From Aeromonas hydrophila subsp. hydrophila ATCC 7966 (GTDB lineage Bacteria; Pseudomonadota; Gammaproteobacteria; Enterobacterales; Aeromonadaceae), in the NCBI RefSeq assembly GCF_000014805.1, contig NC_008570.1, positions 4,579,001 to 4,643,000 of the forward strand: 64,000 nt of DNA. Direction: 5' to 3'. The position numbers were made by a program, and so were the translations under genes. Numbering within the stretch: position 1 is the stretch's first letter; every line of letters starts with the position of its first letter. Positions 56,241-64,000 of the stretch are shown piece after piece. Under the pieces are notes generated by a model. It saw only the letters and a program-made list of their open reading frames with translations, searched no databases and was not told the DNA's origin.

Positions 56241-57903
56241 AGAACTCCAAAAACGGGAGAGAAAGAGAGCAGAGATCCAGACTGAGGAACAGCTCGTCCG
56301 CCAGCGGCAGCAACCCCGCTGGAGTGGTTATCGGCCGGGTTGGCAGGCTCGCCAGAAAATCCCGTGCCGGCTGGTTGCGGGTGGTGGCAATCAGGCTGAT
56401 GACCAGCTCGGTTACGCCTTGCGCCCGCAGATGGTTTGCCAGTTGCGCCAGCAGCCAGTATTCAAAGCCGCGCCCCAGTACCCGGCAGCTGATGGCCAGG
56501 GTATCCAGCAGCGCCCTGCCCTCCTCGAGCGGGCGCACCACCAGCAGCGCCGTCATGCCGTGATCGGCGAATCGGTCTCGCAGGCCGGCCAGCCAGACAT
56601 CGCCCCCCTCGGCGGCCAGCCGGGCCAGTTCCGCCGCCTGATAACGGCGGCCGGAGAGGTTGAACTGATTGGTCTTCTGGCTGAGCTGTTCGGCTCGCAA
56701 CTGGTTGCCCGGCGAGAGCGGCTGCCAGTCGGCCTGCAGCGCCAATTGCCGCAGGAAGACGTGCTCGTCGCCCAGTTGCCGGCGCACTGCCTCGGCCTCG
56801 GCCTGGGCCTGATAGGAGTGCTGCCGCAGGCCGTCATCCCGGCTCTGGTGGCGACTGCACAGAGCTGGCAGCGTCAGCAGGGCATCCGGCCAGCTCCAGA
56901 GATCGGCCGGCGGGGTCATCACCATCACCTCGGGGCAGTTGGCCCGCACCTCGGCCCGCTCCAGCTCGCTGTCATCCCAGAAGACCAGGCTGTCCAGCCC
57001 GACATTGAGGCGGGCGGCCAGCCGCCGCAGCCCCTGGGATTTGGGCTCCCAGCCGATTTCGGCGGCGGCGATCTGCGCTCGTGTCAGCACCATGCCCGGA
57101 TGCTCGTCAAACAGCCGCCACACATCGTCCGCCAGATTCTTGGAGCAGAGCGCCAGCACTATGCCCTGCCCGTGCCAATGGCTGGCCGCCTGCTGGAAGG
57201 CCTGGTAGAGCCGGCCCATCCCGTCCTGTCCCAGCAGGACGCCGCCGACACCGTCTTCGCCGACCACGCCGCCCCACAGGGTATTGTCGCAGTCGAGCAC
57301 CAGCACCTTGTGGGCGGGTTGCTGCAACCGCTGCAGCAAGGGGAGAATCCACTGCGCCAGGCTGGCCAGACCGGCCATGGAGAAGGGGCAGGACATCAGA
57401 TAGAGGTTGCGCCGATCGAAGCAGTGCTGGCGGCCATGCTGTTGCAGCCAGAGCGGCAGGTGCAGGTCGTCCAGGCCGGGTTGCTGCAGGCGCAGGCGGG
57501 CCATCTGCTGCTCGAACGCACTGGCCAGCGCGGCGAGCACGGCAGGGGCCGGGCCATAGACACAGAGCGGGGCATGGCTGCAGGCCCCCACCAGCAGATG
57601 ATCCTGCGGGCGGCGCTGCAGATACTGCAACAGAGGCTGGCAGAGCGCGTCGACGAAGGCGGCAACCGCCAGCTGCTGATCGTCCTGCGCCAGACGGCCC
57701 CACTCCTGCAGGGTCCGGGCAGGCACCAGATCTTCCCACAGCCAGATGATGATGTGGGTCCCGGCCGCGGCATCGACGCTCTGGTGCATCAGGGTCTGCA
57801 ACCACTGGCCGTGGGGGGCCACCTGCACTTCGCCGTATTCAGCCAGGGGTCGCCAGGCGAGATTGCCCGGCATCAAGAACGAACTGCCACTGAGATGAAG
57901 CAT
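56227..57903 (-). CDS. FkbH-like HAD-IIIC protein
   Basis: A 558-residue protein. The HAD motif VLVLDCDNTLWGGVVGEDG near the middle is the signature of the FkbH/HAD-IIIC family. CSKNLADDVWRLF and LVFWDDSELERAEVR follow, and a GNAT-like C-terminal half (NQFNLSGRRY, DHGMTALLVV, SCRVLGRGFEYWLLAQL) completes the standard layout. FkbH proteins load glyceryl from 1,3-bisphosphoglycerate onto an ACP in polyketide pathways. The next gene is an ACP. The ATG at 57903 has AAGG at a good distance; one at 57909 is possible. Confidence 0.88.
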   Translation of the reverse strand: MLHLSGSSFLMPGNLAWRPLAEYGEVQVAPHGQWLQTLMHQSVDAAAGTHIIIWLWEDLVPARTLQEWGRLAQDDQQLAVAAFVDALCQPLLQYLQRRPQDHLLVGACSHAPLCVYGPAPAVLAALASAFEQQMARLRLQQPGLDDLHLPLWLQQHGRQHCFDRRNLYLMSCPFSMAGLASLAQWILPLLQRLQQPAHKVLVLDCDNTLWGGVVGEDGVGGVLLGQDGMGRLYQAFQQAASHWHGQGIVLALCSKNLADDVWRLFDEHPGMVLTRAQIAAAEIGWEPKSQGLRRLAARLNVGLDSLVFWDDSELERAEVRANCPEVMVMTPPADLWSWPDALLTLPALCSRHQSRDDGLRQHSYQAQAEAEAVRRQLGDEHVFLRQLALQADWQPLSPGNQLRAEQLSQKTNQFNLSGRRYQAAELARLAAEGGDVWLAGLRDRFADHGMTALLVVRPLEEGRALLDTLAISCRVLGRGFEYWLLAQLANHLRAQGVTELVISLIATTRNQPARDFLASLPTRPITTPAGLLPLADELFLSLDLCSLSLPFLEFYANE

Positions 57904-58006
57904 GGTCATCACCTTCCCCACTGCGCTACCGGAACCATCCCGGCGACCGACAAATGGGATGATCGTGTTTGATCTTCATGAAAAACAAAAGCTTTTTTGG
58001 CCGTAT

Positions 58007-58540
58007 TCAGTAGTTGATGCTGACGTAGGGTACCTCGTCCACCTGCCACAGCTGCTTGAGGTAGACGGTCAGCACGAAGAAGAAGTTGGCCAGCAGGTTG
58101 GCGAACCGATAGAGGATGGGATCGAAGCGCACTCCGCTCTCTTCCAGCCGCACCAGCAGCCGCACCACCTTCTTGCTGCCGCAGCGGCACAGGTGCAGGG
58201 TCGGGATCGGCTGCGGCCCTTGCGGCAGCACGAAACCGGTGACCCGGCCGCGGCTCGCCTCGTTGTAGTGATCGTAACGCCCCTTCAGCCACGCCAGATC
58301 CTCCTCGAAGATGCCGAGCCTGCCGCGCACCGAGCCGTTGAGGTTGTAGATAAGCCGCTGCAGCGCCGCGAGATCCGCCTGCATGGGCGCAATCTCGGCC
58401 TCCGGAGCAAGGTGTGACAATACGGCGCCCACCTGACAGCAGAGCTCGTCGGTGGCGATCTCGTAGTCACACTGGAACTGGGTTTCGAAGATGAAGGGGT
58501 AGCAAAGCTCGCGCTTGTCTCTGGGCTTTTTCGGGTTCAT
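58007..58540 (-). CDS. Divergent ATP:cob(I)alamin adenosyltransferase-like protein
   Basis: A 177-residue helical protein. The C-terminal half FVLPQGPQPIPTLHLCRCGS and RFANLLANFFFVLTVYL line up with PduO/MMAB-type cobalamin adenosyltransferases (FILPGG and a DxLFVLARY end). The usual Arg-rich ARxxxRRAER segment is replaced by CRCGSKKVVRLL, and the N-terminal ATP-binding loop is not typical. Activity may therefore be altered. No cobalamin genes adjoin it. A short A/T palindrome after the stop may terminate it. Confidence 0.72.
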   Translation of the reverse strand: MNPKKPRDKRELCYPFIFETQFQCDYEIATDELCCQVGAVLSHLAPEAEIAPMQADLAALQRLIYNLNGSVRGRLGIFEEDLAWLKGRYDHYNEASRGRVTGFVLPQGPQPIPTLHLCRCGSKKVVRLLVRLEESGVRFDPILYRFANLLANFFFVLTVYLKQLWQVDEVPYVSINY

Positions 58541-58555
58541 GGGCTGGCCGGATCG

Positions 58556-58597
58556 GGAAAAAGGCCAGTTTGCCAGCCCCCGCAGGAGCTGGCAAAC
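58556..58597 (-). terminator. Terminator after the DUF5610 gene
   Basis: On the minus strand the 10-bp stem GTTTGCCAGC / GCTGGCAAAC closes a 10-base loop. It is followed shortly by TTTTT. It lies about 30 bases after the DUF5610 gene stop. Confidence 0.75.
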
Positions 58598-58627
58598 AGC
58601 CGGTCATGGTCCTCGATTCGAAACGGT

Positions 58628-59770
58628 TCAGACGCTCTTGCTGCTGGCATCCGTCGCCGGCTGGAACTGGCCGATCATCCGCAGCGCATCCAGCATCCGC
58701 TGGTTGAAGCTGGTGAAACTGCCCACCTGGGCCGGATCGCTCTGGCCACGGGCCGCCAGCACCGCCGGCGTCAGCGCCTGCTGCTGGGATGCAGGCAGCA
58801 GAGAATCCGCCTGCTGCTGCACCTGATCCAGCTTGGGCAGGTAGTCGGCCAGCGGCTTGAGCATCTCCTGCAGGGAGTGCGCCCCCTGATAGGTCTGGCT
58901 CAGCTTGAGACTCTGCTTGAGCTTGAGCGAATAGGAGGCCAGCTGGCTGTCATCCAGCTTCAGTTCGCCCGCCTTCTTCAACAGGTCGTCGAAATTGCCG
59001 GAGAAGAAGTTGCCGGCCAGATCGTCGATCCCCTTGACCAGCTTGCCGATGGAGTCCATCTCCTCGCTGCTCAGGTTGCCCTCCAGCGAGAAGCTGAAGC
59101 TCTGGCTCGACTTGAGGCTGAACTGGCTGCCGCTGTCATCCTTCTGGGACTTGGTCTGCCAGCTGTCGTTGAAGCGCAGCACCACCTTGTCGCCATCCTT
59201 GGTCTGGATCTCCAGCGAACCCTGCTGGCGACTGGCCATTTCGGCCTGCCCCATGTCGGTGGTGGAGACCTTGCCGAAGAACTCCTTCTCGAACTGATCG
59301 AGCCCCTCCTGGATCAGCTTGTAGCTCTGATCCATGCCGGTCTTGATGTCGGAATTGTCCGCCCAGTCGCCGAGCTGCTTCCTGGCATCGCCAAAGCCCT
59401 TGTCCACCCCCTTGCGAGCCTGCTCCATCATGCCGGTCAGGCTGTCGTCCGACTTGCCGTCGGCCCGGGCAGCCCCCAGCCGGCCGGTGACGAACTGCAG
59501 CACGTTGTCGGCCACCGACTGAAAGTCGAACAGGGTATCCGGGGTCACCGCCTCCGGCTGATCCTGTGCCTTGGGCGCCTTGTAGCCCTGACCATTGATC
59601 TCCAGCGCGAACTGCAGCGCCTGCTGCACCAGCACCTGCGCCCATTTCGGCGCCTTGTGCAACGAGACTTCGTCCTCGTTGTTTACCGGCTTCGAGTCCG
59701 CCTGCTGGGGCGATTTGGGAGCAACACCCACTCCCTTGGGTTGGGCCGCGCCCACTCCGTCGATCTGCAT
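58628..59770 (-). CDS. DUF5610-domain protein
   Basis: A 380-residue Gln-, Ser- and Lys-rich hydrophilic protein with no signal peptide. The N-terminal region is unordered (APKSPQQADSKP). The middle (FDFQSVADNVLQFVTGRLG, then KGFGDARKQLGD) matches the DUF5610 pattern. A second part, SQSFSFSLEGNLSSEEMDSI, reads like a DUF-type secreted or flagellar-associated repeat region. Its role is unknown. The ATG at 59770 has GGAGG seven bases upstream. It is divergent from trmA. Confidence 0.75.
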   Translation of the reverse strand: MQIDGVGAAQPKGVGVAPKSPQQADSKPVNNEDEVSLHKAPKWAQVLVQQALQFALEINGQGYKAPKAQDQPEAVTPDTLFDFQSVADNVLQFVTGRLGAARADGKSDDSLTGMMEQARKGVDKGFGDARKQLGDWADNSDIKTGMDQSYKLIQEGLDQFEKEFFGKVSTTDMGQAEMASRQQGSLEIQTKDGDKVVLRFNDSWQTKSQKDDSGSQFSLKSSQSFSFSLEGNLSSEEMDSIGKLVKGIDDLAGNFFSGNFDDLLKKAGELKLDDSQLASYSLKLKQSLKLSQTYQGAHSLQEMLKPLADYLPKLDQVQQQADSLLPASQQQALTPAVLAARGQSDPAQVGSFTSFNQRMLDALRMIGQFQPATDASSKSV

Positions 59771-59940
59771 AATGTGTCCTCCCACCATGCCTGTAGATCA
59801 GCTATCGGCCTGACTGAACACTTCTTGACCACAAAATACTGGACAATCTGCGGCGGCCTTTTAAAATCGGGCCCCTTTGGGTGGCTGCAGGCTTCCCCCG
59901 ATTTCGACCCGGCCAGACCGGTGTGCATGTGAGGTAAATC

Positions 59941-61074
59941 ATGACCCAATCCCAGCAGGTTTCCGCCGACCCGGCGCCCCTTCGAACCCCGGCCGACTAC
60001 CAGGCCCAGCTCGACGAGAAGCGCGAGCGCCTCTGCGGGTTGTTTGCCGACTTCACCCTGCCTGCGCTGGAAGTGCACGCCTCCCCCGCCGAACACTACC
60101 GGATGCGCGCCGAGTTTCGCATCTGGCACGACGGTGACGACCTGTACCACTGCATGTATGCGCCGGCTACCAAGGAGATCATCCGGGTCGACCAGTTCCC
60201 CACCGCCAGCCGCCTCATCAACCAGCTGATGCCGGTACTGCTGGAGGGGCTGCGCCCGCACCCCGTGCTGCGCCGCAAGCTGTTCCAGATCGACTACCTC
60301 TCCACCCAGTCCGGCCAGATCTGCGTCAGCCTGCTCTACCATCGCAAGCTGGAGAGCGAGTGGCAGCAGGCCGCCGAAGCGCTGCAGGCCGACCTGCGGG
60401 CCAAGGGGTTCGAGCTGCAGCTGATTGGCCGCGCCCACAAGCAGAAGATCTGCCTGGGGGAGGAGTTCGTCATCGAGCGGCTGACCGTGCAGGGCCGCCA
60501 GCTGGTCTACAAGCAGGTGGAAAACAGCTTCACCCAGCCCAACGCCGCCATCAACGAACAGATGCTGGGCTGGGCGCTGGACGTGACCAAGGGGAGCGAA
60601 GGCGACCTGCTGGAGCTCTACTGCGGCAACGGCAACTTCTCCATCGCCCTGGCGCAGAACTTCCGCAAGGTGCTGGCCACCGAGATCGCCAAGCCGAGCG
60701 TGGACTCCGCCCAGTTCAACATCGCCGCCAACGGCGTCGACAACCTGATCATCCTGCGCATGTCGGCCGAAGAGTTCACCATGGCGATGCGCGGCGAGCG
60801 GGAGTTCAACCGCCTCAAGGGGGTCGATCTGGGCGCTTACCAGTGCAACACCATCTTCGTCGACCCGCCCCGGGCCGGCCTCGACGACGCCACCGTCAAG
60901 CTGGTGCAAGATTACGACAACATCCTCTACATCTCCTGCAACCCCGAGACCCTGCAGGCCAACATGGCGGTGCTCGGCGAAACCCACGAGATCGCCCGCT
61001 TCGCCCTGTTCGATCAGTTCCCCTGGACTCACCATATGGAAGCCGGGGTCTATCTCAAGCGCAAAGCGGGTTGA
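59941..61074 (+). CDS. trmA: tRNA (uracil-54-C5)-methyltransferase TrmA
   Basis: A 377-residue enzyme that methylates U54 of tRNA using SAM. SAM binding is [19 protein letters not shown], the [14 protein letters not shown] segment follows, and the catalytic Cys is in [10 protein letters not shown]. The length fits E. coli TrmA (366). The last about 26 codons and the stop are repeated directly downstream (see the repeat entry), so the 3' end has been through a duplication or recombination. Confidence 0.95.
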   Translation: MTQSQQVSADPAPLRTPADYQAQLDEKRERLCGLFADFTLPALEVHASPAEHYRMRAEFRIWHDGDDLYHCMYAPATKEIIRVDQFPTASRLINQLMPVLLEGLRPHPVLRRKLFQIDYLSTQSGQICVSLLYHRKLESEWQQAAEALQADLRAKGFELQLIGRAHKQKICLGEEFVIERLTVQGRQLVYKQVENSFTQPNAAINEQMLGWALDVTKGSEGDLLELYCGNGNFSIALAQNFRKVLATEIAKPSVDSAQFNIAANGVDNLIILRMSAEEFTMAMRGEREFNRLKGVDLGAYQCNTIFVDPPRAGLDDATVKLVQDYDNILYISCNPETLQANMAVLGETHEIARFALFDQFPWTHHMEAGVYLKRKAG

Positions 61075-61178
61075 TGTCACAGGGGAAATCGCTTCGCCCT
61101 GTTCGATCAGTTCCCCTGGACTCACCACATGGAAGCCGGCGTCTATCTCAAGCGCAAGGCGGGTTGATGCCACCGGGG
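60998..61178 (+). repeat. 93-bp tandem duplication of the trmA 3' end
   Basis: The sequence from 60998 recurs at 61091, a period of 93 bases, with the second copy ending near 61178. It includes the trmA stop and the first bases after it. Five of about 87 positions differ. The three differences within the coding copy are all third-base synonymous changes (His CAT/CAC, Gly GGG/GGC, Lys AAA/AAG). The second copy is not translated as part of trmA. Confidence 0.92.
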
Positions 61179-61204
61179 CACAGCTCCCCTCTCGACCAGC
61201 AAGA

Positions 61205-61232
61205 CAGGGCCCGCGGGCCCTGTTTGATTATT
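61205..61232 (+). terminator. Terminator after trmA
   Basis: An 18-base palindrome, CAGGGCCC followed by GC and GGGCCCTG, precedes TTTGATTATTT. It closes trmA transcription, after the duplicated tail. Confidence 0.8.
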
Positions 61233-61311
61233 TAACCCTGTGCATGGGGCGGCCGGAGCCGCTATGCTGGCGGCACGCGCATCCGCGCCACAGTCTGGGT
61301 GTCATGCCACC

Positions 61312-62022
61312 ATGCAACGCATTCTTTTTGTTGAAGATGATCCCGAGATAGGCCAGCTCATCAGCAGCTGGCTGGCCCGCCACGACATGGAAGTGCTGCT
61401 GGAGCCGAGGGGCGATCTGGCGCTGGCCAGGGTCGAGGCCGAGCAGCCGGACCTGGTGCTGCTCGACATCATGCTGCCGGGTCAAGATGGTCTCTCCCTG
61501 TGCCGGGATCTGCGCCCGCGCTTTGCCGGCCCCATCGTCATGCTCACCTCGCTGGACAGCGACATGAACCAGATCCTGAGCCTGGAGCTGGGCGCCAACG
61601 ACTACATCCTCAAGACCACGCCGCCCCCCGTGCTGCTGGCCCGGCTGCGGGTCCAGTTCCGCCAGCAGGGGCAACAGGCTCCGCAGCCCGTGGTCGCCGG
61701 CACGCCGCCCCAGCGCCTGCAGTTCGGCCGATTGCAGATCGACGGGCCGGGCCGGGACGTGCGCCTCGACGGCGACAGCATTCCGCTCTCCACCGCCGAT
61801 TTCGATCTCCTGTGGGAACTGGCCTGCCACGCCGGCCAGATCCTGGGGCGGGAAGCGCTGTTTCGCAGCCTGCGCGGTCGCGACTACGACGGCCAGGATC
61901 GCAGCATGGACGTGGCCATCTCCCGCTTGCGCCGCAAGCTGGGGGACGATACCAGCAACCCGACCCGCATCAAGACGGTGCGCCAGAAGGGCTACCTGCT
62001 GGTGCCCCACGCCTGGGAATAA
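61312..62022 (+). CDS. rstA: Response regulator RstA
   Basis: A 236-residue OmpR/PhoB-type regulator. The receiver domain begins MQRILFVEDDPEIGQLISSW and has the phospho-acceptor Asp52 in LLDIMLPG. The DNA-binding winged helix ends near DDTSNPTRIKTVRQKGYLL. RstA with RstB answers PhoQ- and acid-linked signals in E. coli. I chose the ATG at 61312, which matches the family start; the earlier in-frame codons are not coding-like. rstB follows after 116 bases. Confidence 0.92.
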   Translation: MQRILFVEDDPEIGQLISSWLARHDMEVLLEPRGDLALARVEAEQPDLVLLDIMLPGQDGLSLCRDLRPRFAGPIVMLTSLDSDMNQILSLELGANDYILKTTPPPVLLARLRVQFRQQGQQAPQPVVAGTPPQRLQFGRLQIDGPGRDVRLDGDSIPLSTADFDLLWELACHAGQILGREALFRSLRGRDYDGQDRSMDVAISRLRRKLGDDTSNPTRIKTVRQKGYLLVPHAWE

Positions 62023-62138
62023 GCCCCGCCGAATGACCTTGATGCTCTCTGCTCCCTTCTCCCCTTGCGGGAGAAGGGTTGGGGATGAGGGGGCAACAAG
62101 GCAATGCCCAGACGCAATCCAGGCAAGAGGAGAACCCA
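62023..62138 (+). other. rstA-rstB spacer with REP-like hairpin
   Basis: The spacer contains CCTTCTCCCC, a short loop, then GGGAGAAGG, followed by a TTGGGGATGAGGGGG tail at about 62055-62092. This kind of CTCCC-GGGAG hairpin with a GGGGATGAGGG tail is often repeated across bacterial chromosomes. It could weaken rstB translation or act as an mRNA-stabilising hairpin. GAGGAG just before 62139 is the rstB ribosome-binding site. Confidence 0.6.
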
Positions 62139-63464
62139 ATGCGCCGCCTGTTTATCCAGTTCTATCTGCTGCTGATCGGCTGTTTCACCCTGGCCATCCT
62201 GCTGGTCGGCATGGTCTATCAGGTCACCGCCGAGCGGGCAGGAGATCGCTATCTGGAGCGGATGATGCAGGGCTCCCTCGGCCTGCTCACCGGCGAGCTG
62301 GCCCGCTTGCCGCCGGAACACTGGCCCGCCCGCATGGCGGAGCAGAGCCGCCAGCTCACCCTGCCGCTACAGATCGGCGCCCTCGCCAACCAGCCGTTGG
62401 CCAACGAGGATCAGGCCTTCCTGGAGGCCGGCAACATCGTCATCGTCGAGGAGGATGACACCTTCCTGCAGCGCATTCCGGGCACCGATCAGGTGCTGAT
62501 CGTCGGCCCCGTGCCCTATCTCTCCTACCTGCACGAGCTGCACTGGGTCGATGTGGGGCTGCTGCTGGTCATCGGTCTCTCGCTGGGGCTGCCGATCCTG
62601 CTCTGGCTGCGTCCGCACTGGCGCGGCCTGCAGCAGCTCGAACAGACCGCCCGCCGGGTCGGTGACGGCGATCTCTCCTGCCGCACCCGCTTGCCGCCCG
62701 GCAGCAGCCTGAGCAGGGTCGGCCGCACCTTCGACCAGATGACCGAGCAGCTGCAGGCCATGCTGGCCAGCCGCAAGCAGCTGACCGACGCCATCGCCCA
62801 CGAGCTGCGCACCCCGCTGGTGCGGCTGCGCTACCGGCTCGCCATGCTGGATCCGGCGCCCTCGGCCGAGGAGCAGCAGGGGCTGGAGCGGGATCTCGGC
62901 GCGCTGGACGCCCTCATCGAGGAGATGCTCACCTACGCCAGGCTCGATCGCCCCGAGCTGCCACTGCAGTGCAGCGAGCTGGAGCTCGGCAGCTGGGCCG
63001 GCAGCCGCCTCGCCGACTGGCAGGCGCTGCGGCCGGACAAGCGGCTCGACTTAGTGCGCCCGGCCATGGCCCTGCCCTGGCGCGGCGATACTCGCCTGCT
63101 GGATCGGGCGCTGGAGAACCTCATCGGCAACGCCCTGCGCCACGCCGCCGGCCGGGTGACCCTCAGCATGGCGCGTCAGCAGGATCACTATCTGCTGGAG
63201 GTGGCCGACGACGGCGCCGGTATCGATCCGGCGCTGGCGCCGCAGATCTTCGAGCCCTTCGTGCGGCTGGATAAGAGCCGCGACCGACGCACCGGCGGCG
63301 CCGGGCTGGGGCTGGCCATCGTGCGCAGCATCGCCCGCCACCACGGCGGCGAGGTGCAACTGCTGCCAAGCAGCAGCGGTGCCCGTTTCTGCCTGATGCT
63401 GCCTGTACATTTGGATACAAACCGTCACCAGTCACTCACTGAACCGCAGGTCGAACAGCCCTAG
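62139..63464 (+). CDS. rstB: Sensor histidine kinase RstB
   Basis: A 441-residue membrane sensor kinase. The first transmembrane segment is at residues 6-28, a periplasmic sensing region follows, a second transmembrane segment is at about residues 135-157, and a HAMP region comes next. The dimerisation box is DAIAHELRTPLVRLRYRLAM, with the phospho-His. ATP-binding motifs are NLIGNALRHA, EVADDGAGID and TGGAGLGLAIV. The RLRYRLAM pattern is that of RstB. The ATG at 62139 has GAGGAG upstream. Confidence 0.92.
   Translation: MRRLFIQFYLLLIGCFTLAILLVGMVYQVTAERAGDRYLERMMQGSLGLLTGELARLPPEHWPARMAEQSRQLTLPLQIGALANQPLANEDQAFLEAGNIVIVEEDDTFLQRIPGTDQVLIVGPVPYLSYLHELHWVDVGLLLVIGLSLGLPILLWLRPHWRGLQQLEQTARRVGDGDLSCRTRLPPGSSLSRVGRTFDQMTEQLQAMLASRKQLTDAIAHELRTPLVRLRYRLAMLDPAPSAEEQQGLERDLGALDALIEEMLTYARLDRPELPLQCSELELGSWAGSRLADWQALRPDKRLDLVRPAMALPWRGDTRLLDRALENLIGNALRHAAGRVTLSMARQQDHYLLEVADDGAGIDPALAPQIFEPFVRLDKSRDRRTGGAGLGLAIVRSIARHHGGEVQLLPSSSGARFCLMLPVHLDTNRHQSLTEPQVEQP
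63407..63420 (+). promoter_or_regulatory. Putative RstA box upstream of the Asr-like gene
   Basis: The sequence TACATTTGGATACA matches the RstA box TACATNTNGTTACA at 11 of 12 defined positions. It lies inside the 3' end of rstB, about 100 bases before the Asr-like ATG. E. coli RstA activates asr through such a box. TAGGAT near 63462-63467 could serve as the -10 of that promoter. Confidence 0.68.
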
Positions 63465-63518
63465 GATGAAGTCATGGAGAAACGCTCCATGTCATCAACC
63501 CGAATGAGGAACTGGAAT

Positions 63519-63701
63519 ATGAACAAGCTGATCCCCCTGAGCCTGGCTGCTGTCTTCGCCCTGACCTCCGGCTTCACCATGGCTGCCACCCCGACCAAGG
63601 CTGCCGCTCCCCAGGCTACCCAGACCAAGGTCGTGAAAAAACACCACAAGGCTGCCCACGCCAAGGCGCCGGCCGTCAAGGTTGCTCCCAAGACCAAGTA
63701 A
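63519..63701 (+). CDS. asr: Asr-like acid-shock protein
   Basis: A 60-residue secreted, very basic protein. The signal peptide MNKLIPLSLAAVFALTSGFTMA ends near AMA, and the mature part is almost only Ala, Lys, Thr, Pro, Val and His (KVVKKHHKAAHAKAPAVK). This is the composition of Asr, a periplasmic protein induced at low pH. E. coli asr depends on RstA-RstB, which lie directly upstream here. I chose the ATG at 63519 because it gives the signal peptide; AATGAGGA lies before it. Confidence 0.85.
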   Translation: MNKLIPLSLAAVFALTSGFTMAATPTKAAAPQATQTKVVKKHHKAAHAKAPAVKVAPKTK

Positions 63702-63727
63702 TCGACCAACAAGCTTCCCGTAATAAA

Positions 63728-63760
63728 AAGGGGCCCCGACATGGGGCCCCTTCTGTTTTC
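63728..63760. terminator. Terminator between asr and the malic enzyme gene
   Basis: A 10-bp stem, AAGGGGCCCC with GGGGCCCCTT, closes a five-base loop. It is followed by T-rich sequence on the plus strand and by A/T on the other side (TTTTTATTA on the minus strand). It fits both convergent genes. Confidence 0.85.
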
Positions 63761-63777
63761 TGCGCGCTTGCCTTGGC

Positions 63778-64000
63778 TCAGCCCAGCATATAGTCCGCCG
63801 GCAGGGCGATGCGGGCCACCCCGGACTCCACCGCCGCCAGTGCCACGGCACGGGCGACGCGCGGCAGCAGACGGGCATCCATCGGCTTGGGAATGACGTA
63901 GTCCTTGCCGAAGGCCAGCTCGCTGACGCCGGCGGCGGTCAGCACCTCGGCCGGTACCGGCTCTTTGGCCAGACCACGGATCGCCTCGACCGCGGCGATC
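63778..64000 (-). CDS. Malic enzyme, C-terminal part (cut by window edge)
   Basis: The last 73 codons of a minus-strand gene are visible, ending with TGA at 63778-63780. The sequence AVEAIRGLAKEPVPAEVLTA, then FGKDYVIPKPMDARLLPRVA and ALPADYMLG, is the C-terminal end of the short bacterial NAD(P)-malic enzyme (oxaloacetate-decarboxylating), without the phosphotransacetylase-like extension of MaeB. It makes pyruvate from malate. The start lies beyond the window, so NAD or NADP specificity cannot be judged. Confidence 0.85.
   Translation of the reverse strand, partial: IAAVEAIRGLAKEPVPAEVLTAAGVSELAFGKDYVIPKPMDARLLPRVARAVALAAVESGVARIALPADYMLG

Overview
The window looks like a chromosome segment of an Aeromonas species. 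The housekeeping genes are high in G+C and gamma-proteobacterial in type. The centre is a polar-flagellin glycosylation island of the kind known from Aeromonas: flmA and flmB at one end, and the pseudaminic acid genes pseF, pseG, pseI plus a Maf glycosyltransferase at the other. The species assignment is inferred from gene content and order, not from a search.

Left flank (1-18.8 kb). It holds an AbiTii-like small protein, an 8-bp tandem repeat, tRNA-Pro(CGG) and a YiiM-like MOSC protein. A seven-gene minus-strand unit follows for putrescine uptake and use: a gamma-glutamylputrescine synthetase-like enzyme, a putrescine aminotransferase, two PotF-type binding proteins and PotGHI. On the plus strand come a short DksA-family protein, a periplasmic binding protein, an Mpo1-like protein, CreA, LdhA, a YegD-like Hsp70 protein, a META-domain lipoprotein, an HDOD protein and MalZ.

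Island (19.0-57.9 kb). flmA-flmB lie behind a perfectly spaced sigma-54 promoter. From 21.3 to 48.7 kb every gene is on the minus strand. Reading in transcription order, a coupled six-gene set comes first (PseH, ACP, SDR, acyl-AMP ligase, LuxE, LuxC). Then come two glycosyltransferases, a 1.2-kb gene-free stretch, a glycosyltransferase, a nucleotide-sugar dehydrogenase and another glycosyltransferase. Next is a CDP-sugar cassette (RfbF, RfbG, 3,5-epimerase-like, C-methyltransferase, DegT aminotransferase), followed by several methyltransferase-like genes and a TagF-like transferase.

The most striking part ends this strand (21.3-26.9 kb): a coupled six-gene operon. Four of its products match, in type, the Campylobacter jejuni Cj1415-Cj1418 enzymes that make cytidine diphosphoramidate (CDP-amidate), the donor for phosphoramidate decoration of surface glycans. 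The other two are a formyltransferase-like protein with an altered catalytic motif and an unrecognised protein, neither of which belongs to the known pathway. The inference is that this strain decorates its flagellin glycan, or another surface glycan, with a phosphoramidate group, possibly further modified.

Base composition shifts inside flmB (about 20.75-20.85 kb) and inside a GT2 gene (about 43.2 kb). The 22 kb between them is therefore probably an exchangeable cassette, itself mosaic. Beyond pseFGI-maf lies a second acyl-type operon (FkbH-like HAD protein, ACP, AAC(3)-family acyltransferase, VOC protein, DUF4910 peptidase-like protein).

Right flank (58.0-64.0 kb). It holds a divergent cobalamin adenosyltransferase-like protein, a DUF5610 protein, TrmA with a duplicated 3' end, RstA-RstB, an Asr-like acid-shock protein with a near-consensus RstA box upstream, and the 3' end of a malic enzyme gene cut by the window edge.
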